Assembly: GCF_000091045.1 (NCBI RefSeq)
Contig: NC_006684.1
Span: forward strand, 645,001 to 667,500
Direction of reading: 5' to 3'
Source of the DNA: Cryptococcus deneoformans JEC21
Lineage: Eukaryota > Basidiomycota > Tremellomycetes > Tremellales > Cryptococcaceae
DNA length: 22,500 bases
In this document: piece after piece, positions 10,301 through 19,416 of the stretch
Position numbering within the stretch: position 1 is the first letter of the stretch
Layout of the letters: each line of letters begins with the position of its first letter
Made by a program: the position numbers and the translations under genes
Notes under the pieces: model-generated
Seen by the model: only the letters and a program-made list of their open reading frames with translations
What the model was told of the DNA's origin: nothing
Database searches by the model: none

Positions 10301-11466
10301 CTCAAACGTGCTGATTCCGCCCAAAGGATGAGTATGCTTATAGTGATGCTAGGTCCATATCGAAGGCATGCTGCAACGGAAAATGGAGTTCACCGGAGAG
10401 AAGGACCTGGGAACCGGACCTGACGGCAAGAAGAAAGTTGAGAAGATCCAAGCTCGAGACCGAAGCTGGAAACGCTATTATTTCATTCTGCACGGTACTG
10501 CGCTCTTGGTGTACAAATTTGATCCTCACAGATTCCCATTGAAGACCGATGCGCCTGTCCCCACTATTGACGATGAAGATGCGGACGAGTTTTTGCATGT
10601 ACATCCAGCGCCTGAGAGAAGGAGAAGGGCATCGTCGAGCAGTGCGATCGGTCCTGGTAACAAGAGGAGCTCAATCTCAGCCGATCCGGGTCGAAGGGGT
10701 TCAGTGGATACCACAAACTCTATGACGTGGCGTGGAACTGGTGATTCTACCTCCCCAATCAGTATTCCCATACCGGGGCGCCGAACATCCGAATCTAACA
10801 ACACTCTTGGTTCAGGCAGTTATCGGCGAAGCTCTTTGTCGATAGTGCATAATGCCGAAAATGGGGATGACGTCAAGGATGCCGCCCTTTTCAACAGTCA
10901 GCGACGTGCTTCCACCTCTGGGACAAACGCCGCCTATCCATCGAGCAGCTACGGGTCGACCAATACCCCCTTATCTAGTCACTTTCAGCACAATGCTTTG
11001 GTAAAACAGTATTCGCTGAACAAGACGGAGAGCGGCTTGGCTGCCGACTATCACAAGAGGAAGAACGTGGTTCGTGTCAGGGCAGATGGCGAACAATTCC
11101 TGCTGCAGACGGAGAGTGCAAGGGATATGGTCGACTGGGTCGAGGTACGTGTATCGGCAGTTCGCAATGCGGAGATTGAATTCTAACAGTTCAATTTAGG
11201 CGTTCCAAGCTGCTACAAACGTTGCCAAGGATCTTGATGAACGACCTATGCCAAAGATAATAACCCTTCCTCGTCGACGACGAAGACGTAATCCAGCTCA
11301 GCAGGCTGCCGCTGCCGCCGTTTCCAATCCGGCCAATGCCGCCGCGTCGGGTGCGATCAATCCTAGAGAGGCGACAATGGTGCAGCAAGCGCTTGTCGCG
11401 GCGGATGAAGCGGAGAGGGAGAGGGAAAGGATGTTGAGGGAAGATCAGGAAGCGGCCGCAACGTAA
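7379..11466 (+). CDS. Large PH-domain protein, mostly disordered, with PH domain near the C-terminus
   Basis: Five exons: 7379-8827, 8882-9152, 9207-10294, 10353-11144 and 11200-11466; 3867 nt, 1288 residues. About 930 residues are Ser/Pro/Thr-rich and probably disordered, with an acidic run around 497-530 (DDDDEEESEDG). The PH domain begins at the exon 4 junction: YWCSVHIEGMLQRKMEFTG, then SWKRYYFILHGTALLVYKF, and after a long Ser/Arg-rich insertion NVVRVRADGEQFLLQTES and ARDMVDWVEAFQAAT, whose Trp is the hallmark of the C-terminal PH helix. The tail is Ala- and charge-rich. PH domains usually bind phosphoinositides or proteins at membranes. Fungal relatives with the same split PH arrangement exist (yeast YNL144C/YHR131C come to mind, weakly). 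The second intron could alternatively use the donor at 9150, changing one residue. Confidence 0.87.
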
Positions 11467-11659
11467 TGTAATGAAGATGATGTCTTGGCGAGATTTGGTT
11501 CATAATTATGTAGCATTAACGTAAGACAGTACGAGTTCTATCAAACCGTCCTCCCAATAGAGTGTCCTGGATAATAATACAAATGCATAGCTATCCTCTA
11601 ACGACATCGATACAGTACACAGCTTCCATTTCATCCCCTCCAATAATGAATCAGGATGA
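11467..11659. other. Convergent 3' gap between the PH-domain gene and the membrane-protein gene
   Basis: Only 193 bp separate two stop codons on opposite strands, so both polyadenylation regions must lie here and the 3' ends may overlap. The DNA is AT-rich (gtcctggataataatacaaa at about 11562-11581). No other feature is supported. Confidence 0.5.
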
Positions 11660-12384
11660 TCACAGCTTTCTCAGTCTTTCTGGCGTATTATGTTTATGTT
11701 GCTTTTTCGTTATCCTGCCCCTCCCGCCTCCAAATACAATAACCCACCATCCCCAGACGGCTACAAAGACATTTCCCCCTCCAACGAAAACGCCTAATCC
11801 ACCTAATCCACCTGCATTCCAAAGCACTGCTCCAGAGATGGTAGTCAATCCCACCAAAACACCCAAAAGAGGAGTGCGAGATGGATTAGTAGAAGGCGGG
11901 GTGTATGTCGGGACCAAGATGAAGAGAGACACGAGGGACATGGCTATGAGGCCAAGGGACAAAGATAGGCAGAGAGTGTACTCGAGAGGGGTGAGACTGT
12001 CATAATGATTCTCGCGAGCTGCAGCTGCAGCATTGGCGACGGAAGAGGATGAAAAGGGAACAGTAGGCGGAGGCGTCTGGGAGAAGAAAATGAGGATGCG
12101 GGGGAATAAGAGAAGTGGTACAGCGAGTATGGCGAACCTGCTGGGAGTGTCAGGGATGCAATGTAGTGGGAGAGCGTGACAAAAACGGACCATGAAGAGA
12201 GGACGAGGGCCCATACAGAGATGGCGTCCAGCCCGGCGTCCTGCTGGAGATGTATGATTGCCTTTGCCTTTTCCTCTGCGGACCTGTACGCTTTGCCGAG
12301 GGAGCCGGCGGGCGGATCGGCGTGTCGCGGGGGGAGCGGAGGGGCTGATGCACCCAGGGGTTTGAGCTCGATGCCTTCTGCCAT
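11660..12384 (-). CDS. Uncharacterised small membrane protein with about four transmembrane segments
   Basis: Two exons on the minus strand, 12384-12191 and 12137-11660, give 223 residues. The 53 nt intron (12190-12138) has donor GTCCGT, a CTGAC branch site and acceptor CAGCAG, and it joins the hydrophilic head to the hydrophobic body in frame. Residues 1 to about 50 are hydrophilic and proline-rich (LGASAPPLPPRHADPPAG). Hydrophobic stretches follow: VWALVLSSWFAILAVPLLLF (TM1), YTLCLSLSLGLIAMSLVSLF (TM2), LLGVLVGLTTISGAVLW (TM3) and a Gly/Trp/Val-rich TM4, then a basic tail (RGRITKKQHKH). I do not recognise the family. Its start is 329 bp from the PEX5 start, on the opposite strand. Without the intron the alternative frame would lose TM2-TM4, which supports the model. 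Confidence 0.78.
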
Positions 12385-12713
12385 GCTGGGAAGACAATCT
12401 TGTATTCAATACCCGTAATCGTATAGTAGTAGCAGGTAATAGAGAAGCTGGTTAAAAGTAAATGCAGTGAGTGACGGATCATCGAATTTCACGGCCCATA
12501 ATAGACCATAGTTCATACGTCATGATGCCCGTGCCTGAGTCCTCTATTAGGCAAGCACCGTCAACTGTCATCGTTTCTGCGCCTATTTCTCGGCTACATA
12601 ACCCCGTCGGATAACCGGGCGGCGGTCTGTACGCCCGACGTGCTTTCTGACGAAATCATGATAAATCTCATCTCTTATTTCATCCCACATCGCTCTCTCC
12701 CACACATACCGCC
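12385..12713. promoter_or_regulatory. Shared divergent promoter of the membrane-protein gene and PEX5
   Basis: This 329 bp interval separates two opposite start codons. On the PEX5 side the sequence before the ATG is CT-rich (ttatttcatcccacatcgct), consistent with a leader. I could not identify a specific regulatory motif, including any oleate-type element for peroxisome genes. Confidence 0.5.
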
Positions 12714-15558
12714 ATGTCTGCTTTCCTATCGGGCGCTTCGGTCCAGTGTGGACCTACATCTGCTCTCAAAAACGTCTCAGACAGGATCAACGTTGACCGT
12801 TCTCTACAACAGGTGCGCTGATGAGTGTCGATCACTTTGCAAGCTTATTTATAATGAGCTAACTTATCCCGTGGTAGGATCGACTAGCCTACACCTCGAA
12901 TGCCTCTGGATCATCATCAAAGGTGGGTATGGAAGTATGCATTACATCCTATATTGATAGCTTGCATAGCAGCCATTCAGAGCTCAACTTGCTCAGCTGC
13001 CAGTCAACCAGTCCCCGAAGCAAGTTCCAGGACCTCCATCAACTTTTGACCTCTCTTCACTGAGGCAACAGCTTTCTCCTGTTCCATCAACTTCTCATGC
13101 CTCAGATTGGGCCAGCGATTTCGTCCCTCTGACAGGACCGACAGCATCGAAATACACCCGTTCTGTAGCTTCCACAAAGAGCGGTTGGCAGGAAGAGTTT
13201 AGCCAGCATGTTGCAGCCGCGCCTCCACTTGGAACCACAAGATCTCAGAAACCCCTATATAATGCTGGTCTTGCACCATGGGAGGTTCCAGAAACTCAAT
13301 ATCAACTTCAGCGCCCGGCATTGATGCGACCAAGCTTTCGGTCGCATGACATTCCGATTTCAGAAGCAAGCCTGACATTTCCTCGACCTGATATCCATGC
13401 AGCGGCTCCCGTTAGTAAATATGAAGAGCAAATTGGTCAACCAACCGGATCAGAAACTCTGCCTCTTGATGAATCTCAACAATTACTAGCTCGGACGGCC
13501 CGGTCCTTTGTAAGTAATCTGGAGACCCAGTCAGACATTTTATCTGCCAATCCCAAATTTGCACAAAGTAAATTCTTGTCTCTTCTGAGAGGCTTAGGTG
13601 ACGAACAGGTTGTGGTCAAAGAAGGGCAAGAGGTAAAAGGTGAGGAGGTGGGTGAGGGTGCGACATTCGTTGAGCGGAACATTGTTGGAAACAATTGGGC
13701 GGAAGGTTTTGCCAAGCAAAAAGAGAAATCAATACCGCAAGAAGCCCCCACCTTGGCTGAAGCTGAATACCTCGAACGAAGATCGCCTTATCCTCCAGGT
13801 CAAAAAGAGTATCCAGCCCTGAATTCTTGGGTTCCGGCTTTGCCAACGCACACATTGGTTCCTCCCCAGACAGCTCCTCAAGCTGCCCGACTAGCCGCGA
13901 ATAATGGTGCTTTGTGGGATCAACAGTATCATGATCAAGAAGCCCTCATACAATCTTCGGAATCGCCCGCACCCGAGCCAAGAAAGAATGTCCACTTTGA
14001 CGAACACCCCGCTTCTCGAGAAAGGAGTGGTGTACCCAGCACTCTCGAGGAAGCCATTTCGTCTCCTGGCAACATCCCCGGCGCAGGTTGGGGTTGGAAT
14101 GAACAAGGGCTAACTCACGACTTTGATGAAGATGTTTTTGAAGAGTTCAATGGTCAACTCAGACGGGCCCAAGAAAGTTTGGAAGGCGGAGTGGGGAAGC
14201 AAGAAAGTTGGGATAGGCTGCAAAGTGATTGGGAGGAATTTCAAAGGACAGAACCTGGCGTTGCACATTTCAGAGGCATGGGGACTGGCGACCAGTCAGA
14301 AAGATACATGTTCCAAAGTCGAAACCCTTATTCGACCGATGAAGAGGAGCTATATTTCGAAGTGTCTAGAGACTCACCTACCTTAAAAGTGAGTTGCATA
14401 TCCCCTTCTTCTGTTTGATTCAGCCGTCTGACGTACATCCCAGGGTATACTTGAGCTTGAATCTGAAGTACAGAAAGATTCTACCTCACATGAAGCATGG
14501 TATGCCCTCGGCCTCAAGCAACAAGAGAATGAGCGCGAAGACCAAGCTATCTTGGCCCTATCCAAAGTCATTCAACTGAATCCGCAGTATCGGCCAGCGT
14601 ATCTTGCCCTCGCTGTCAGCTATACAAATGAAGGGGAAAATGAGGCCGCGTGCACCATGCTGGAGGATTGGATTAGACTGAAGGACAGCAAAAATACAAC
14701 CGGCGCTGATGGACAAAAAGGAAAAGACAGAAACAAACTCATTGAGAGTTTAATAGAAATTGCGAGGCAAACGCCGCACGAGATTGATGCTGATGTTCAG
14801 GTTGCACTCGGGGTGCTGTTCAATATGAGTGGGGGCCAGGTAAGTCGTCTTTCTTGTCAGCCATTGCGCGATTACTTATGACCATCTGGGACAGGATTAT
14901 TCCAAAGCTGAGGATTGCTTTTTGGCGGCCTTGGAGGCCCGGCCTGAAGTAAGGCAGCTTGCTTCCTGTAATACATCTCGCAGATGCTAACTGCCCCTAT
15001 AGGATTGGTTGTTGTACAACCGTCTCGGTGCAACACTTGCGAACAGCGGAAGATCCAGCGAAGCTGTACAGTACTACCATCAAGCTCTGAGGTTGCATCC
15101 CGGTTTTGTCCGAGCTTTGTAAGCATTTCACCACTATATCTCGGGTGATGCGAGCTTTCTAACGCAGCTCTTCTCTTCAGGTTCAATCTTGGCATCGCAT
15201 ACATGAATCTCGGTGAATATCAAACTGCCGCCCAATCAATCCTCGACGCCCTGAGGCTCCAGCACTCTGAGGCAAGTGAAGCCTATGCATACGGCCAGAA
15301 TGGTGGAGGTGCAAAAGGTGTTACGAGCGAGACGCTATGGAATAGTCTAAAAGGCGCCTGCTTCTAGTAAGTGCTATATTCACCTCTCCAAACGTTTTTG
15401 ATTCCTGTGTTAACGGATGGGTATCAAGTATGAATCGACAGGACCTTGTAAAAATCGTAGAAAAGAGAGATTTATCTGGTGAGTAGCCCTATCTGATGTG
15501 CGCCATCGCTAAATTTTTGTCAGGTCTGCCATTGAAATTTGTAGATGAAGAGCTCTAG
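12714..15558 (+). CDS. PEX5: PEX5, peroxisomal targeting signal 1 (PTS1) receptor
   Basis: Nine exons: 12714-12812, 12878-12922, 12970-14388, 14444-14839, 14895-14948, 15003-15118, 15181-15366, 15429-15478 and 15524-15558; 2400 nt, 799 residues. PEX5 is the cycling cytosolic receptor that binds C-terminal SKL-type signals with its TPR domain and docks at PEX13/PEX14. Visible features are an N-terminal cysteine at residue 12 (VQCGPTSAL), corresponding to the Cys monoubiquitinated for receptor recycling; WxxxF/Y motifs WASDF (Trp95), WQEEF (121), WAEGF (291) and WDQQY (364); a conserved NPKFAQSKFLSLLRGL segment; and TPR repeats from about residue 522 (AWYALGLKQQENERE, ALSKVIQLNPQYRPAYLALA, DWLLYNRLGATLANSGRSSEA, LFNLGIAYMNLGEYQTAAQS). 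Exon 3 may start at 12973 instead of 12970, a one-Gln difference. The gene is convergent with RPB11, 91 bp apart. Confidence 0.95.
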
Positions 15559-15649
15559 ATTGTATCATAATTGTAGCCTTTAGTTTATGCATATTTGAGT
15601 ACTGCTGACAATAACTTTACAACAAGGATTTTTCAATCTCACAAACATT
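15559..15649. other. 91 bp convergent gap between PEX5 and RPB11
   Basis: Stop codons of opposite-strand genes lie 91 bp apart, so the two 3' untranslated regions almost certainly overlap as antisense. The DNA is AT-rich, with tttagtttatgcatatttga around its middle. No separate element is seen. Confidence 0.5.
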
Positions 15650-16269
15650 CTAAAAGTCGTATACATCCTGCCCCTGGTCCCTCACTGCACCGCCGACGAC
15701 CACATTGCCCTCCCTCCCGAACCCATCCCCATACGGATCGTACGCCCCATTCGCACCTGCTGCATCTGGAGCGACTCCTTGTTCGGGACCCATACCCATC
15801 TCGATGTTCTTTGCTTGCTGTTGGAATTGAGCTTTGATGTGTACGGTTTGCCGGATCAGTTCATGACAAGCACGTTTGAGAGCCTCTGCAGGATTTGACC
15901 GCTCGTCGGTCTGGATTTTGAGAAGAATGTCGTTTTCAAGAGGGTGAGGAACTTTGTAGCCCGCGAAGAGAACAGTAGGGTCGAGCATTAATTGTCTTAA
16001 CCAGTTGTCAGCACATCCATCATGAGATCAATTCAATGGCTTGCGGCTCACGCTCTGAGCATGTTTCCCAATGTATGATCCTGTCGTCGTATGACTATAG
16101 TGGAGGCGTTGGGCAGTTTGGGGTCCTCCGTGATCGTTAATCTGTCGAGTCCAACTCATTAACTTTTGATCCTTATGTATATATGTGCTTCGTAACGGTG
16201 TGATGGAGAAACTCACGGTTTCTCATCATCTTGTAACAACCATGAGTCAATCCTATTAGGCTGATTCAT
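15650..16269 (-). CDS. RPB11: RPB11, RNA polymerase II core subunit
   Basis: Three exons on the minus strand, 16269-16217, 16141-16052 and 15995-15650; 489 nt, 162 residues. RPB11 pairs with RPB3 as the alpha-like dimer on which RNA polymerase II assembles. Family hallmarks are the N-terminus MNQPNRIDSWLL (yeast and human proteins also begin with MNAP), RRQDHTLGNMLRAQLMLDP, LFAGYKVPHPLE (residues 57-68) and a helical C-terminal part with HELIRQTVHIKAQF. Yeast and human proteins are about 115-120 residues; here roughly 45 extra Gly/Ala/Asp-rich residues follow from about position 118, ending QGQDVYDF. The start at 16269 is set by homology. An upstream ATG at 16559, followed by a good donor at 16532, suggests a spliced 5' leader with a short upstream ORF. 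Intron 2 has a clear CTGAC branch and a TTAAG acceptor. Confidence 0.95.
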
Positions 16270-16906
16270 CCCGACTATCTACTATCAAAATAGGTGCGAA
16301 ATGTGCAATATATAGATGTTCAACAGCACTGTGATGGCGTCAGCCCAAGTTACCACAATGTGATCATACACGACAGGAATCATAAGAAGAGTCATTAGTG
16401 GTCAAACGTTTTCGGCTGAGGCTGTCGACTCTCAATGAGAGAAGCGTCTATTCCGTGGATTGACAGATTATTATAGTTTGTTGAATAATCATGCGAAGAT
16501 GCCAGGGTTTTTCAAATTGAGCATGGACTTACGGATATAATGTGGGGGTTATTGCTCATTCGGATGGGAAGAGAGGAGAAAGAATGACCGGGGAATGAAA
16601 GTGAATTGAAAAGAAAGAACGAAAGTGCAGCAAAGAAGCGGAATACAGTTTGGGGTCACTAAGTGGGTGCCCAGATAGCTTCATCTTTTTTGATTACGTC
16701 ACATTTTTTTAAAGGTGCCTCCGCCGCCGGTCGCGGGTCAGGAGCCAAACTAATGTTCTGAGCAAGAAGCGCGTCGACGAAAAGACTTCCGGCGTGTAAT
16801 TGATAAGATACTGAAGTCGTTGTCCATCCGCTAATATCTCCCGTAGCTCCCACATTCGTCAATCATTTTCAGGCATCTTTCTCAAACCGGTAGAGGATAC
16901 GAAGTC
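16270..16906. promoter_or_regulatory. Divergent promoter region of RPB11 and the PHD/chromodomain gene, with probable RPB11 leader exon
   Basis: The 637 bp between the two start codons is longer than the other divergent promoters here. On the minus strand, CT-rich DNA (plus-strand purine-rich, about 16560-16625) resembles a transcription start for RPB11. It is followed by ATG at 16559, a 27 nt open stretch and the donor GTAAGT at 16532. A candidate acceptor with a CTGAC branch ends at 16329, giving a 204 nt leader intron, long for this window. A T-run near 16686-16710 and CT-rich DNA before 16907 would serve the plus-strand gene. Confidence 0.45.
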
Positions 16907-18864
16907 ATGCCGCTTTCATCTTCAAATTTTCATCCAAATCCTCCGACGGTTTTGATTCCATCAAAACGATCATCTGCGCGGACTCCTCGCTCTGGGTCCC
17001 TTTACAAGAAACATCGCTCGAACCCCAAAGAACAGCCAGAGGAAGAAAAAAAGGACATGTCGCAAATACTGTCAACACTGACAGCCATTATCATGGCTCA
17101 AAGTAATGCATTTCAGGCGCATGCCCAGAGATTCGACGCGTTCGCTGAAACAGTACAAACGCGCTTGGATTCCATCGAATCCAAATGTGATGATAGTCTG
17201 AATCGAAAAGAGCTTGGGATCATGGGCTCTCTAGGAGTTATTACTCAAGAAGTGAATACTCTTCGAGAAGAATTTTTATCCATCTTTTCCTCCGGAACCC
17301 GTTCCCGCTCCCGCCAAATAAGGCGCTCCCACAGGTCGGTCGCTCTCTCTTCCAGAGGTGCCCACGGTCATTCCCCCGCGGATTTCAATGATGGACAACG
17401 TCAGTCAAGTATGCCGAGTGACGGCGACAGTGGTCATGGCGGCGGGATTGTGGAAAGAGCTATCGCTAGGGAACTGAAGAGGCTAGGAGGTGCTCCAGTT
17501 TTAGCAGATGGGGAAACTACCATCCATTTCAATCCACGAAAAAGGTGGTCCAAAAACAGAGTGGACATCCTAGATATCGAGGAAGAATCAGATTTGGAAT
17601 CGTGAGTAGCCTTTCAAGGGACAGTGTGGAAATTCACAGACAACCCAGGGATACTGGCTCCAGCTTATACCCCATGAGCTCCAGTCTTGAAAGAAGATTA
17701 GCAGATGACGATGAAGAGTCAGAGTCAGAGGAAGAGGAAGAGAATGAAGAAGAAACGGAATCCGAAGAAGCTGAAGAGACTGAAAGCTCAGAACTTATAC
17801 GAGAAAATGGAGAGGGACACATGCACGAGAAAGAACCGTCTCTCAAGCGCGACAAGGTTTTGGCTGCCAGCAATGGTCACAATGTTGACGGTCATAAATG
17901 GCCCAAACTTGGGCCGGACTGTACGGAAGGACGCATGGTATGTCTTCTGGAGAAATCCTATATGAACTCACCCGTCTTCTAGAAAGTGATAGATTGTACA
18001 GCGGTATGTCTTCCTACATTTGATCCCTTAAAACTGACCTTTTCCATTACAATTTGACGGGAATGAAGTGTGATGGTCGGTAGGTTTCCCCATATCCCCG
18101 ACTGAGTATACTCATTGACATATGCATATATCAGTGTACATTGGGCTTGCGCCGGTCTGGATCCGGAGGTCTCTATGCTTAAGAAATCTTGGTACTGCCC
18201 CAGCTGTACGCTTTTGATAAAGGATCTTAAACCGGCGATTGCTCGAAGGATGAAAGAGCGCGAGGAATTACCAAGAACGCAAGATAGAGAACGATGTTTG
18301 AGACCAGATTGCATCCATCAGTGAGTCAGATGAGGCAGCCAGCCATAGCCTGCACCGGTATCAATACATACTGAAGTTTCCGGTCAGCCAACCGGTCGAT
18401 ATGACTTCTGCAAAAGCAGAAGATGACAATTTATACTACATGTCTGGCATAGTAGGGTTAGTGGTAGCGTGAAGCTGAAATCTTCCACTTTGCCGGGCAC
18501 TAACACTGGATATACAGGAGGCGCCATACCAAAGATCGTCCGAGAACTTTGCAATATTTGGTGCAGTGGAATGAATGGGAAGATTACGATTGTACATGGT
18601 TGGTCCTTGTCATTTGATTCGTTTGAGATAAACTAACTGCTGATATATGCTTATAGGGAACCACCTTCCAATATCCCCGCCGTGGATCTGCCCGGCTACA
18701 AGAGCCTGTTTTACAAGCAGGCTAAAAACGAGAACCTTGACCTGTCGAATAAGAAAACAGCGATTCTCTCTCAATTCTCGCAGTACTATGAAGCGGATGG
18801 AAGCTACAATGTAAAGCTATTGAAAAGATTGGGGGTGGAAGATAAGGACTGGTGGGGCTGGTAA
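16907..18864 (+). CDS. Coiled-coil, PHD-finger-like and chromodomain protein (candidate histone-methylation reader)
   Basis: Eight exons: 16907-17601, 17649-17937, 17983-18003, 18069-18079, 18135-18320, 18388-18456, 18518-18598 and 18657-18864; 1560 nt, 519 residues, all phases matching. Residues about 45-130 are helical with heptad character (MSQILSTLTAIIMAQSNAFQ, EVNTLREEFLSIF). A basic Ser/Arg stretch and then an acidic run (ADDDEESESEEEEENEEETE) follow. A PHD-like finger at about 323-363 shows Cys323, Cys333, Cys336, His341, Cys344, Cys360 and Cys363 (DCTACDGRVHWACAGL, SWYCPSC). The chromodomain spans about 415-457 (DDNLYYMSGIVGRR, LQYLVQWNEWEDYDCTWEPP), with probable cage residues Tyr417/418, Trp441 and Trp444 or Tyr447. 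Chromodomains of this type bind methyl-lysine on H3K9 or H3K27. Cryptococcus PRC2 has a chromodomain subunit (Ccc1), and this is a candidate for it or another reader; I cannot decide from sequence. Exon 2 could start at 17640 instead. Confidence 0.85.
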
Positions 18865-19416
18865 TTGTATGTGGGGTTTTGTGAATGGTTCGTTGTCACA
18901 CGCATGTTTTGCTTACAGACTTTTATGTCTGTCGCGAGCTCCCCGTCCTCATGGGAGTGTAACTCTTGATGTCTTCACTTCTTCTGTTCGTTATGTTATG
19001 TATGTTATATACGGATACGCAGCCCGCCGAGTGCGAATTGCTGCTTTACTCTGTTTCCTTGCAGCGTCGTGGTGGAATTAACTGAGTGATCAACAGCATT
19101 TATTTGCCTTATTTGTCTGTCAAGCTCTGATATAACGATATAAGCGGTAACACTGAATCTAAGATATAGAATAGTAGCAGTTAATAGTTGCCTGTCGGCA
19201 TTCTTGATCTTCAACATCAATATTATGATCAGATGCGAATGATATTTTGAGTTGCTTGTTACGGTCTTAGTAATACCTGCATACCAATCTATTTGCTCTA
19301 TTGAAATGGTTACAGCTGCAGTTGTACAACGCCCAAGATGAGAAACTTCTATTTTCTTTCATGACAGCAGTGTCTTTCATTCCCTCTTCACCACGCTCTC
19401 CTAACCATCCCATTCT
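18865..19416. other. Convergent 3' intergenic region
   Basis: The 552 bp between the stops of the chromodomain gene (plus) and the PQ-loop gene (minus) holds no recognisable gene. Open frames on both strands (18869-19081 plus; 19005-19220 minus) lack any family motif and overlap each other. It presumably contains two 3' untranslated regions and polyadenylation sites. Confidence 0.5.

Noticed and set aside
11562..12005. 147-codon plus-strand frame
   Set aside because: Antisense to the membrane-protein gene, whose minus-strand reading gives coherent transmembrane segments and a proper intron.
17602..17639. Alternative 38 nt intron 1 in the chromodomain gene
   Set aside because: Frame is kept, but 38 nt is shorter than every other accepted intron here; the 47 nt version ending at 17648 is preferred.
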